A DNA stretch of 29,860 bases from Kipferlia bialata (lineage: Eukaryota; Fornicata): positions 1 through 29,860 of the forward strand of contig BDIP01000128.1 in assembly GCA_003568945.1 (NCBI GenBank). Reading direction: 5' to 3'. The notes below the pieces were generated by a model. That model saw only the letters and a program-made list of their open reading frames with translations. It was not told where the DNA came from and did not search any database. Of the stretch, positions 20,701-29,808 are shown in pieces. Every line of letters begins with the position of its first letter. The stretch's first letter is position 1. The translations under genes were made by a program, and so were the position numbers.

Positions 20701-23653
20701 AACCCTATCCGCCGGTGGCACCTTCTCGGCTGACACCGCCACCATAGGCAGTGTCACCATCACTGGGTCGTCTGTCAAGCACTCCTCTGGTGTATCTACA
20801 GCCCTGACTCTGCAGGGTCTGACCGTGACCGATGCCTCCCTCAGCAGTGTCAGTGGCACAGACCCCGTCTCTGTCACAGCACCCTCCTTCACAGTTGGGG
20901 GGGTCACCCTCACCAAGTCCACCTCTGCCGTGGATGCCGCCTTGGTCAGTGCATCCACCTCTGTCTCAGTGGGCACCTCGACCCTCACACAGTCAGCCCT
21001 CTCCGTCGTTGGTGACTTTGCACTCACTGCCGGGGGGGCCACAGGGATAACGCTGGGAAGTGACGTGACAAACACTGGCTACTCGATCACGTCTACTACG
21101 TTTGTCTCTGGGACCACCTCACTCTCTGCCACTGACCTGGTGGGTACCAGTGCCTTCTCCGTGACAGGTGGCCAGTTCCTTGTCACAGACGATGTGGACA
21201 CAGTGGTTGGTCTGTCATATAGCACTGGAGTGGTGGTGGGTGATGCCTCAAAGACCCTGGACCTCGCTGGCACTGACGTGACTGTGGGGTCTCTGTCCCT
21301 GCAGAGCGGGTCTCTGTCGATGGACGGGGCCACCCTCTCTCTCTCTGCCAACACCGCAGTGGTGATCACCGACCCCAAGGTCAATGTCCTCTCCTTCACA
21401 ACCGGTGTTGTCACTCTCTCTGCCTCAGCCTCCGACACTCTGTCCCTGGACAATGCCGCTAACTTTGACGTTGGGTCCAGCGACATATACAACGCCAACC
21501 TGCTCATCTCTGGGAACAGCCTTACCGGTCAGGGCTCATCGACATCTGTGCTGATACACGACGTGGAGATTACGGGTAATGAGGTGTCGTCCTCCGACAA
21601 CACCCTCAATCTGAAGGGCACCGACATCTACCTGAACGATGCCCACATCAGTGGCACAGGCTCCACTACAATGGCCCTATCGACTGTGCAGGCCGCAGAC
21701 ACTGTGAGTGTGGGAGGGGTAGTCTCTGTGACATCTGCAGGGGTGTCCTCTACCAGTGCTCTCTCCATCTCCAGCACAGGGGACGTGTCAGTGAACGGGT
21801 CTGCCTTTGCCGCAGCTGGGTCCCTGACCCTAACCTCTCTCACTGTGACAGACGCCCTGACCGTGTCCACAGATGCAGTCAAGACCGCAGACAGCTCTGT
21901 CCCCATCCAGGCTGGGTCCTTCACTCTCTGGGATGGGGTAGAGACCACCCCTCTGTCCCTTGCTAGTGTGTCTGGGGGTGACATCACGATAGGAGACAGT
22001 GGGTCTGCCCTAGCCTTTGAGGCCAGTGCTCTATCTATTGGCACCATCAGCTTCAGTGGGAGTACAGCCACAAGCACAGCAGGTGAACTGCAGCTCAATG
22101 GGGTCGGGGGAGTGATATCCGTCGGACAGCTGTATACTCCTGCCGGTATTGATGTTAATGGTGCTACCATCAGCTCTGACGGAGATGACCTGGCCCTAGG
22201 CCACTCTGGCGGTCTCAAGACCATCTCCCTCACTGCTAGTACCGTCAGTGTCAACAACCTCAGCATAGCAGGTGGGTGGTGGTGTGGATGGATAGAGGAT
22301 ATGGCAGTGTCAAGGATATGTATGCTAAACCTTCTCGACTTATAGACTCACCCTTCAGGTAGCACCATCACTGATAGTGGGTCCTCGGGCGTTACAGTAG
22401 AGGGTCTCACCTTCGATGGAAGTGAGGTCTCGGGTGCTGGTATCGACTTCAAGTCGTCTGCCGAGTTCTCGTCTGGACTGACTATCGGGGCAGCCTCCTT
22501 TGCCACAGATGGTCTCAAGTCAGACACCTACACGATAGGTGTGGCAGAGGTTGGGGTCTATGGGGGCGCCACTGGTGTCTACCCGACTGCCCTCTCTCTC
22601 TCTGGCTCCGACCTGGAGGTGGGCGAGGGATGGGGCTCTGTGGTGATTGGTGACCTCACCATCACTGGGAATGTGGTCGGATGTGCCAGTCTATCCTTCA
22701 CAGGCGATGTGTCCTTTGGGGCAGCCGTGACATTCACAACCAGTCCCATATTCCCGGCCACCGTCAGCCTCACTACCCTCGAGGTCACCACACTCAAGAC
22801 TGATACCCTGCAGTCATCCCTGGGCACTGCTGTGCTCTCATACACCTCCAGCAAGGTGTCCCTGACGAGTGCCAACACCCTCGAGCTGTCAGCCACCAAT
22901 GCCATCACCCTCACCCAGGGGACCTCTGTCACTGGGTCCCTGTCTGTCAGTTCAGATATCAAGCTGGGCAGTAGCAAGCTGATTGCCTTCAGTGACGCAT
23001 CCAGCACCTTGGAGATCGGGTCTGGCTTTGACACCATCAGTGCCCTGAAGCCATTGGACGTCACCTCCCTGACCCTGGGTGGGTATGAGGCCCTCTCCAC
23101 CCCCAGCACCAGCACCCTGTACATAGGCAGTGCAGACTTCACAGATATAGAGGTGGCAGCCACCAGCATCGCCCTGGATGGAGACGCCAACGTCACGGGG
23201 GCCCTGTCGGTTGGGGGCTCCGCCGCCCTCTCTCTCTCCTCCACCACCCTGGTTGTGGGCAAGGACGATGGGACTGGGGATGTCATTGTCAAGGACAGGT
23301 TGGAGATGGCCAAGGGCCTCGTCTCCTCCTCGGACACCTCCATAGCCATGCTAGGAGAGGTTGGGAGTTCCTCGGTCACGATATCCGCTGCTGTTGGTAG
23401 TCCCACCGTCATATCGACACAGAAGGCTGGGGGGTACAAGGTGTACTTTGTGCTATCATCTCCCGACACAGCGTTCCTCGACGTCTTTGTCGACACGGGT
23501 TCTACCTCTGCTTGGATAGAGCACTCCATACCCGGGTCCACGGTCACCCTCAAGATCAAGACCCAGTCATCTGACAACAGTGTGCAGGTCTACTCAGACA
23601 CCAGTGGAGTCAGCGTTGCATACACGTACGTACGTGTGTACGAGAGTGTTTAG
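5007..23653 (+). CDS. Giant single-pass membrane protein with ~4,900-residue beta-solenoid-like repeat ectodomain
   Basis: At least 42 exons give about 15,080 coding bases, near 5,025 residues, not counting a 547-base assembly gap. Every junction outside the gap keeps the frame (phase 1 in 21 introns, phase 0 in 14, phase 2 in 5). Order of parts: basic cytosolic tail (about residues 1-110), one membrane helix (about 111-134), a huge Ser/Thr/Gly/Val/Asp ectodomain, and a distinct C-terminal cap of roughly 75 residues. The ectodomain is made of short alternating hydrophobic strands and Gly/Asp/Asn turns, such as GDLTLG, VSIGTSDTDG and TLSLSAN. This pattern is typical of beta-solenoids and fibre shafts. 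There is no cleavable signal peptide; the helix would act as a signal anchor with the C-terminus outside. The start was chosen as the first ATG (5007) after an in-frame stop at 4971; ATG 5088 is an alternative. The family is not recognised. A surface fibre or adhesin role is inference only. Confidence 0.88.
5845..9933 (+). CDS. Giant protein, exons 5-19: membrane-proximal ectodomain
   Basis: Exons: 5845-6495, 6582-6731, 6790-7133, 7205-7277, 7368-7572, 7644-8009, 8067-8225, 8299-8355, 8425-8526, 8603-8698, 8808-8928, 9013-9187, 9248-9431, 9490-9651, 9718-9933 (about 1,020 residues). The first exon is a looser Ser/Thr/Ala/Gly/Pro region that may be an extended stalk. Regular strand-turn repeats begin around exon 7, for example GDLRLSAPDGNIVLNQ and GDLSLQSASGTVAMAG. 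A close cysteine pair, CTSGLC, closes exon 7; cysteines are otherwise rare. Exons 10-14 and 18-19 are symmetrical (phase 1 at both ends), so they could be duplicated or skipped without breaking the frame. Confidence 0.85.
9999..15392 (+). CDS. Giant protein, exons 20-32: middle ectodomain up to the gap
   Basis: Exons: 9999-10096, 10203-10655, 10734-10863, 10920-11069, 11127-11492, 11602-11737, 11792-12555, 12617-12756, 12813-12948, 13005-13107, 13178-13510, 13565-14460, 14508-15392 (about 1,530 residues). This part is dominated by a second repeat flavour in which Val-x-Ile-Gly recurs every 20-30 residues, as in ISIGTSDTDGAVAIGR, VTIGREGETVVILGAL and VDIGSDTPSAGVRLFGDV. This resembles the IG-turn style of viral tail-fibre shafts, although composition alone can produce it. 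The last exon runs into the N gap with its frame open. Confidence 0.85.
15393..15939. other. Assembly gap (547 N) inside the giant gene
   Basis: The bases are all N. The reading frame on the left (codon starts at positions giving remainder 2 on division by 3) differs from that on the right (remainder 0). So either the gap length is only an estimate or it hides at least one intron. Repetitive coding sequence probably caused the assembly to break here, and the real missing length may be larger or smaller. Confidence 0.97.
15940..20424 (+). CDS. Giant protein, post-gap ectodomain
   Basis: Exons: 15940-16614 (left end unknown), 16679-17425, 17509-17774, 17828-18161, 18233-18507, 18603-18833, 18974-19213, 19282-20424 (about 1,300 residues). 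The same strand-turn repeats continue, for example VNVGTLGTTAVSIQG and ITIGPDGEADVTINAG. The stretch at 17509-19213 is less regular (KDYTEQVEIQSDLKI, FQVEAAEYVLYTSD, KSYAANTATIGQDF) and may hold a small globular insertion in the shaft. The acceptor before 18233 uses the second AG of CTAACAGCCAG, because the first AG would bring in a stop. Confidence 0.85.
20483..23653 (+). CDS. Giant protein, last two exons: distal shaft and C-terminal cap
   Basis: Exons 20483-22271 (1,789 bases) and 22359-23653 (1,295 bases, stop TAG) encode about 1,027 residues. The shaft is very regular Ser/Thr/Val/Leu/Asp sequence, for example TVGSLSLQSGSLSMDGATL. From about 23425 the composition changes: aromatic and charged residues appear (GGYKVYFVLSSPDTAFLDVF, SAWIEHSIPG, VAYTYVRVYESV), and the repeat rhythm stops. 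I read this as a small beta-rich cap or tip domain of about 75 residues. A tip is where binding or trimer-register functions sit in fibre proteins, but no family is recognised. Confidence 0.85.
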
Positions 23654-24046
23654 AGTGTATATGATGCCTGAATGTGAGGCTGATGTGTAGTTGTGTGTTT
23701 TTTGTCGCCTGTTCTTGTTGGCGACAGGGGAACTGGGAACAATCCATTCGGTTACCCTTCTCTTCCCTTGGTGACACCACTTTTCTTGGACGTTACCGTG
23801 TACTATTTCTATAAGAGTGTATTAAATTGTCCGTATAGTCGACGCTCTTGGTGATTCTAATGGGGCTTCACTGTACACTATAGGGGGTAATGACTCATTA
23901 ATAATGAGTGCCCCACAGTATCCACGACATGTGTAACAGTAGACTCATCAGGTGTTAAGACTCTACAGTATTGACGTCTCTGTTCAGACGGTATACTGCT
24001 AGGAGGTCTCTATCCTGAGCCTTCCTGTCTAACCCCAAACCCACTC
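23654..24046. other. Spacer between the giant gene and the acyltransferase gene
   Basis: It holds the 3' untranslated region of the giant gene and presumably the promoter of the acyltransferase gene. An ATTAAA hexamer at 23821-23826 is a possible but unproven polyadenylation signal. Two inverted repeats are visible. One is TGTCGCC/GGCGACA at 23703-23709 and 23720-23726, with a ten-base loop. The other is ACTCATT/AATGAGT at 23893-23909, with a three-base loop and flanked by GGGG and CCCC. No coding sequence is supported. Confidence 0.55.
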
Positions 24047-26089
24047 ATGCACATGCTTGAGCACACCAATCGAGTGGCTGTTGCCAAGCCCAAGCACCCC
24101 AAACAGTCAGACAATGATGAGGAGACTGCCAACCTGTGGAGTGAGACCGGCACCACCCAGCCTGGCCCTCAGAGTAGGGCAACGGTGGCGGAGGAACTGG
24201 AGGTGTTCCCTGGGTGTAGGGCACCACTAACCACTGCACCCCTAGCACTCACAGTGCTCAAGGTTCTGCTTGGTACTGTACTGGTGCCTCTCCGCATAGT
24301 GCTTTTTGTGTGTGTGACCACTCTGTTCTGGCTGTCAGTCAAGGTCCTGGTTATAGGTACGTCAAAGACACTGCCTTATGAAGAGCATAGTATTAACCTG
24401 AACGTGACATATGTTCGCAACCACCTTCTGGCTCCTACCCTCTCCCCCGGATATCCTCTCCCCACGATTCAGACAGCTACACTCACTTACAGGTCACAAG
24501 AAGGACGGTGCCCTTAGGGGTTGGAGATGGGCCTGTATTGATGCTGTTGCCCGTACCACCTCCCGTGCCCTGTTGCTGTGCTGTGGGTACCACTGGATTC
24601 ACAGGAGTGGAAGACCGGCAGATAGAGAGGTGGGACACTTCTTACACATATTCCATTAGTGACTGTGATCAGGTATATATAGAGGACACATTGGTACACT
24701 ATATCGCAACCTCAGAGTTGAAGCGTCTCAAAAATACTCTTGTAGTGACCATTCCCCAGTCAACCTCTCACCCAGACCCCGACCAGCCACCTTCCAACAC
24801 TGGTCTCCAACCACCAGTCCTGGACTGACCCCTTTGCCATAATGGCCATGGGCCATGGGTGCTATGGGTTCCTGGCCATGGCGGAGCTGAGGAAGGTAGG
24901 GACACAACCTGTGCTGTATAGATCTATGGGAAGATAGCCAGGGGGTCGACTTCGGCAGATGCATGATGTGTCTTTGGAGATACCCTAACACCAGGCCCCT
25001 GTGCTAGGTGTGGCAGCCCGTGCCGTGGACGGTGTGTTTGTGGACAGGACCTCTGAGGCATCGAGAGCCGCTGCAGCAGAGGCCCTGAAGAGACGCATGC
25101 AGGACACATCTCAGTCCAGGTGGGTGGATGCAGATCACGGTGTGATTAAGGATAGAGCAACCGGTCTCCATCCAATGTGTTCTATAGTGACTCTATGCAA
25201 TGGGCTAACAGACAGGGTCGTTGTGTTCCCTGAGGCTGGTACAAGTGACGGCAGCTGTCTGCTACAATTCAGGTATCTGATATGATACTCTGTACACTCG
25301 TCGTATATGTGTCTTCAGCATTGGCTATTGGTCATGATCACCCATATCCACTAACCACAGGAAGGGAGCCTTCCGTCCTGGCCTTCCTCTGCAGCCATGT
25401 CTCATCAGATACCCCCACAGGTGGTACAACCAGGTGAAAAGTCATATCGTGTAGCAGTTGTAAAAGGACCCTATGTACCAGTGCATTTATGAAGATCAAT
25501 CTGATGTAATTGCCATTAGACCAATAATCATTACATCCACTGTCTCCCCGTCTATTCCCCACCCCAGTCCTGGGATAGCCAGTCCATATGGAGCCACGTG
25601 TTCAACATCCTGTCCAGTCCACACAATCGGGTCAGTGCTGGTGTCACCAGTGGTGATTGCCTGTGACAGGCTGCGTCGATTACCTCCAATATCACCCACA
25701 TGTCTCACCCACCAGGTCTCCATCACGTTCATGCCCGTGTACCACCCATCACCAGCTGAACAGGCCGACCCTGCTCTTTATGCAGACAACCTCAGGAAGA
25801 GGTGGGCATGACGCATATAGTGTACATTCATAGTATATACCCTGTCCTAACTGACCCTCAGTATGTGCGAGGAGTGGCGCAGGGTCTATGGGTGTGACAT
25901 CAGGGAGTCATCACTGTCCATGACAGAGAAGCGAATATACCAGAAGTACAGGTGAGCCACGTACATGGTCTTAAGTTGTCAGTCTTGTTACTAAGCTTAC
26001 CTGTTCCCACCCACAGGGACGGTGTGTATGACTGGGGAGAGTGTCTGCGTAGACTGGAGACACAGCAGGTGGAGAGAGGGGGGAAGTGA
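24047..26089 (+). CDS. LPCAT-type lysophospholipid acyltransferase (membrane-bound PlsC/AGPAT family)
   Basis: It is predicted to transfer acyl groups from acyl-CoA to lysophospholipids at the ER or lipid-droplet membrane. Exons: 24047-24356, 24493-24629, 24776-24895, 24995-25119, 25216-25272, 25361-25433, 25568-25630, 25716-25801, 25862-25951, 26017-26089 (377 residues, stop TGA). Seen in order: hydrophobic hairpin-like segment at about 61-103; catalytic NHQSWTD (H162 and D167 of the HX4D motif) at about 161-167; GVFVDR at 202-207; FPEAGTSDGSCL at 235-246; KGAFRPGLPLQPCLIRYP at 251 onward; then FMPVYHPS and DPALYADNLR. These blocks and their order match animal and plant LPCAT1/2 and LPEAT proteins. 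There is no EF-hand tail, so it is a short form. Oddity: the family motif FPEGT reads FPEAGT here, with the block length unchanged. The substrate cannot be told from sequence. Confidence 0.92.
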
Positions 26090-26583
26090 CTCTCCGGCCA
26101 AGGGATCACACCGCTCAATGACAGAGCTTGGCAAGCTGTAGCAACGTCATAAGCAATAGATGCAGTGTATGTATATATAGGTTGGTCTTGAGTGAAAGAG
26201 TTGGTGAGACTAGGTACTTGGGGAGGATGATTGTCCAGCAGACGATAAGATATCCCACACAGTGTACAGTTCAGCCGTTGGACTCAGTCTGCAAGGGGTG
26301 TGTGGGAGTGTAACCATGGCAGTGCACAAGAGACGCCAAATGTATCTACTCTCACACTAGTAGTCTAAACACTCAATATATTACCCCTACCAAGGTGTCA
26401 AGAACCACACCCCAGGGGCAGCTAGTGCTGTCCGGTCCGGGAAGGTCAAGAAGAGTCCCACTCTCATGGAACTAATCTTGACCGACTCAGACTGGACTGC
26501 ACTAGCTGACCCACAGGATATGGTGCCTCACTCCCAATGGCACTAGGGACACCCACAACCATACTCAACACACCCAAACCTCA
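26090..26583. other. Convergent intergenic spacer
   Basis: About 490 bases lie between the acyltransferase stop and the radical SAM stop. No frame on either strand looks like protein, and I see no RNA gene or repeat. It presumably holds both 3' untranslated regions. Confidence 0.5.
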
Positions 26584-28075
26584 TCACACAGAGTCCTCCT
26601 CTCCCCACACTGGCCCCTCCTCTGCAACATAGGGCACAAACTCAGGCTCCCTCAGCTCCTGTGAGATGTCGTACATCTCCTGGAACTCCTTCCTCGTCAC
26701 GTACTTGCTGCTTGTCACATGGCCACTCATCACAGGGTACTTGCTCACAAGCCGGAACTCTCCGGTCCGGTACTGATGCTCCTCCCTCTGTGCTGCCAGT
26801 GGTGTGCCGGGCAGTAGCTCCAGGGGGTAGCAGATGAGGGAGGCCACGTTGGGAGGTGTGTACATGTCCCTCACTGTCTGCAGTGTGTGCCGCAGGGTGG
26901 CAGGGGTCTGGAAGGGGAGGCCGATGATGAAGGTCATGAAGTGCCTGATCCCGTTCTGCTCCAGCTGCGTCACCATCCTCTGGAGCACCTCCTGGCACAT
27001 GGGCCTCTTGATGGCCCTGTAGGTCTCAGGGTGCAGTGACTGTACCCCGATCTCCAGCTCGAGACCAGGCAGCTGTCTGTAGAGGACAAGCTCCTGCTTC
27101 GTGATGGTCCTTGGGAAGAACTGCACGCTGATCCGGCCCTTGTACCTGTTGTCCACCAGGAACTGCAGCACCTTGACCCTTCTCCTGATGCGGCTGTCAT
27201 TGAAGGCAGCGTCCAGCACACATATGTCTCTGGCCCCACCCTCCATGAAGAGAGTGAGGTCCCCATGCACCCTCTCCCAGGATAGGGGCACAGACCCCCT
27301 GATACCACCGGCATGGCAGCAGTACGAGCACTGGTGGTGGCACCCACGCTCTGTCTCAAGCCTCACATACATAGACACAGGCAGTATCTTACACGCATAG
27401 GGACTGGGCACTGTGGACTCGTCTAGAGAGAGTGACAACATCATGGAGTCAGGCATGTCTGCAAGGCTGAGTGCCGACCTGGCCCTCTCTGACACCAGGG
27501 CCACCTTGTCATGCCGGTACCCTAGGCTCAGACAAAGCAGAGGGAGCTCCCCAAACTGTCTGCAGAGAATGTCAGCTCTTGGGAAGGCGCTCACAACCTC
27601 CTCGTCTGTCTGGTAGGTGATATGGGGCCCACCGAGCAGCAGTAGAGAGCCCTCAGGCAGAGATATACCCTCATACACTCTGGTGTTGTATGCAAAGACA
27701 GAGAACCCTATACACGAGGCAGGGTAGGTGTCCACAAGCTGCTGCATCTCTGCCTGCATGTCCTGGGGTGAGGCAGGAGATGCAGGAATATACCCAAGCA
27801 ATAGATCCTACCTCCAGATCTCTGTTGTTGCCGTCAGCGTCCGTCATGTTGATACTGCCCACCGACACAGTCAACCCAGGCACCATGGTGAGCTGTGCCA
27901 CAATGCATGCCACCCCGTATGTGATGGGGTTGTCCTTGGCACGGATGGCGTCGCAACACACAAGCAAGATGGATTGAATGGGGGTATGGGTGTCAGTTCC
28001 AGCAGGTAGCTGCAGAGCTGTGCCATTCCCATCTCCCCCAGACGGAGAGCCTAGGAATGTCTCCAAAAACGTCAT
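26584..28075 (-). CDS. B12-binding-domain radical SAM protein
   Basis: The gene has two exons in transcript order, 28075-27812 and 27762-26584 (stop TGA), split by a 49-base phase-0 intron ending CTCACCCCAG. The product is about 480 residues. The N-terminal half looks like a cobalamin-binding Rossmann domain: IQSILLVCCDAI, CIGFSVFAYN, LLLLGGPHITY, then FGELPLL where the family has GEGE. The radical SAM half opens with ETERGCHHQCSYC, in which C229, C233 and C236 form the CX3CX2C site for a 4Fe-4S cluster. EIGVQS, FIIGLPFQT and LLPGTPL follow, typical of the class with N-terminal B12 domains. Known relatives include methyltransferases and ring-contracting enzymes; the substrate here is unknown. 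Such proteins are mainly bacterial, so horizontal acquisition with later intron gain is a reasonable inference. The start is ATG 28075; an in-frame GTG nine codons upstream was rejected. Confidence 0.92.
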
Positions 28076-28366
28076 GCAACACAGAGACTCAGTGAAGAGC
28101 ACATCCTTGCCCGAGAGTCTCGGGACGAGACCTTATATTGATATTCTGCTTTTAAATACTACCCTTCCCTTGTTGCATTACATAGCCATGACTCATACGT
28201 CGACATACACAAGGTGTCGATACACAAGGTCTCTATTGGGCAAAATACCAACGATAACCCTCTGACAAGCATACAACACAACAACTCTAAAGGTACAGGA
28301 CTGATACTAAGGAACCTCAGCCACAACTCATCCACACTAGACCTAGACAGACATCACTATCAGTGC
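28076..28366. promoter_or_regulatory. Spacer with presumed promoter of the radical SAM gene
   Basis: About 290 bases between the start of the radical SAM gene and the end of the CFAP91-like gene, both on the minus strand. Two overlapping palindromes at 28110-28131 lie 35-56 bases upstream of the radical SAM start codon and are listed separately. Nothing else is recognised. Confidence 0.45.
28110..28131. promoter_or_regulatory. Two overlapping palindromes upstream of the radical SAM gene
   Basis: CCCGAGAGTCTCGGG (28110-28124) is a perfect 7+1+7 inverted repeat. GTCTCGGGACGAGAC (28117-28131) is a perfect 6+3+6 inverted repeat sharing the middle half. The arrangement could switch between two hairpins or bind a dimeric regulator. 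The position just upstream of the start codon makes a regulatory or 5' untranslated role plausible, but nothing shows it directly. Confidence 0.45.
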
Positions 28367-29808
28367 TCACTGGTCCACCTCTGAGGCTGCCTCTATCTGG
28401 TTCAGTGCTCTGGTCAGGGAGTGCCTGGCGGCGTGGAGGTACTTGGCCTGCTCCTGCTTGAGCTTGTACCGGGCCGTCTGTCTGTCAACCTCCGGCATGA
28501 GCATGCTGTTCATCAGTCCATGCATGGCAGCTGCGGGGTCCTGGCGCTCAGTCTCGTACTGGGCATCATCCAGGGCGGCAACGGCTGAGGCGGCCCTCCT
28601 GGCAGACACAAGTGCCTTCCTCCTGGCCACCTTAGAGACAGTGGCAGACATAAGCTCAGTGACTAGGGTGTGGGAAGAACCGGCATAGGCCTGGGGGTCA
28701 GGGGGGGGAGGGGGGGAATACTGATATAGTGTGTATATATACTACGTGTGTATACTGGCGATGTCGACATATACCTAGGGGGCAGGTGTACACGCATAGG
28801 ATACTATCAAACAACATCATATACAAATATATACATGGCCACCCACCTCTGTTCCCTTCTGCTCTGCAAAGTCTCTCTTCATCCTCGAGATGTTCTCGGA
28901 CTGTCTCCTCTCCTTCTCGGCGTCCTCCCTGGGTCCACGCTGGGCCTCAGCAAGGCGCATGATGGCACCAAGTCTGGCACATGAGGGGGGGGGGGGTATG
29001 GGTACAGAGTGACTCTAATTACCATCCTCCATCCATTGAATATGGTCTTGTGTATATAGAACTATATATGCACCCGTACCTGGCGAGGTCCCTCCTCCTG
29101 ACCCTGTCCCCGTGCAGGGCAGAGATGGCCTGGGACACGGCAGACCCCACAGCTGTGGTGGTGGAAGAGGTCACAAAGGCAGAGCGGATCTCGTCGATCC
29201 TGGCCTAGGGGGTCAAGGGGGGGGGGGGCAGACAAAGTGTATGTACCAAAGTCAGAGCAATACCGATATATACATATTTAGATAAGCATACCTGAGCTGC
29301 TGCATCCAGTAGGACTGGGGCGGCCCTGGCCCTCTGGATCTCCTCGGCCAGCCTGATCTCATGCACAAGGCCCAGACGCTTCTCCTGGGGGTGAGAGGGG
29401 GTACATATATATACATATATATGTACACATCAGCACTACTAAGTACAGCCATCGGTACCTTCTCGAGGAACATGTAGTTCTGCTGGGCCCTTCCCCTGAG
29501 CAGTCTCTGCAGGAATACAACTGCGTCAAAGAGAGACAGGGACTCAGCCCTCTGCTCCGGGGTCTCAGTCTCCTCCTCTGTGACTGCCCTGGGGGCAGGT
29601 GCGGCAGTGGTGACGGAGGATGCAGCAGACATCTCCCTCTCCCTGCCGGCCTCCTTCTTGGGCACAGTCTCAGTCGTCACAGGCACCACACCCAGAGAGG
29701 ACTCCCTCTCCCTCTCCTTCCGACCTGTCCTGAGTGCCACAGCCGCAGCCAGCAGCTGCTTGTGCTCTGCCATGGACACACCGGGGGGAGGCAGCTCCTC
29801 GTCGTCCT
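28367..29808 (-). CDS. CFAP91: CFAP91/MAATS1-like radial-spoke-associated flagellar protein, C-terminal part
   Basis: In the family, CFAP91 (FAP91) is an axonemal component of the calmodulin- and spoke-associated complex at the base of radial spokes. Exons in transcript order are 29808-29459, 29384-29292, 29204-29080, 28973-28847 and 28690-28367 (stop TGA), about 339 residues, all in frame. The 5' part lies beyond the right edge: an acceptor ending TGACCCCCCCAG precedes 29808. Recognised blocks are FLQRLLRGRAQQNYMF and EKRLGLVHEIR, spanning an exon junction; RLGAIMRLAEAQR with a charged helix; and MLMPEVDRQTARYKLKQEQ followed by YLHAARHSL at the end. They match my memory of the conserved core and C-terminus of CFAP91. 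The N-terminal part of exon one is low-complexity. The gene implies a motile flagellum. No alignment was possible here. Confidence 0.75.

Noticed and set aside
22579-23577. Long minus-strand open frames opposite the giant gene, here and at 10894-11541, 13436-14152, 14746-15354, 19593-20414 and 21628-22266
   Set aside because: They are antisense shadows of a Ser/Thr/Val/Asp-rich gene with few stop-forming codons. They lack splice structure, and the plus strand explains every exon boundary.
5007-23653. Prophage or integrated viral fibre gene as the source of the giant gene
   Set aside because: It has at least 40 host-type introns throughout and a eukaryotic type II anchor, with no capsid, polymerase or integrase genes nearby. 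Fibre-like style alone does not show a viral insertion.
24630-24828. Open frame reading straight through 24630-24775 in the acyltransferase gene
   Set aside because: It does not contain the catalytic motif. Splicing 24629 to 24776 restores the frame giving NHQSWTD at the expected distance.
26584-28075. Bacterial contamination as the explanation for the radical SAM gene
   Set aside because: It carries a 49-base intron with the same CTCACCCCAG acceptor as its neighbours and lies between typical host genes.
27812-28102. GTG start nine codons upstream of the chosen radical SAM start
   Set aside because: Nuclear genes start at ATG, and ATG 28075 is in frame and leaves the B12-binding domain intact.
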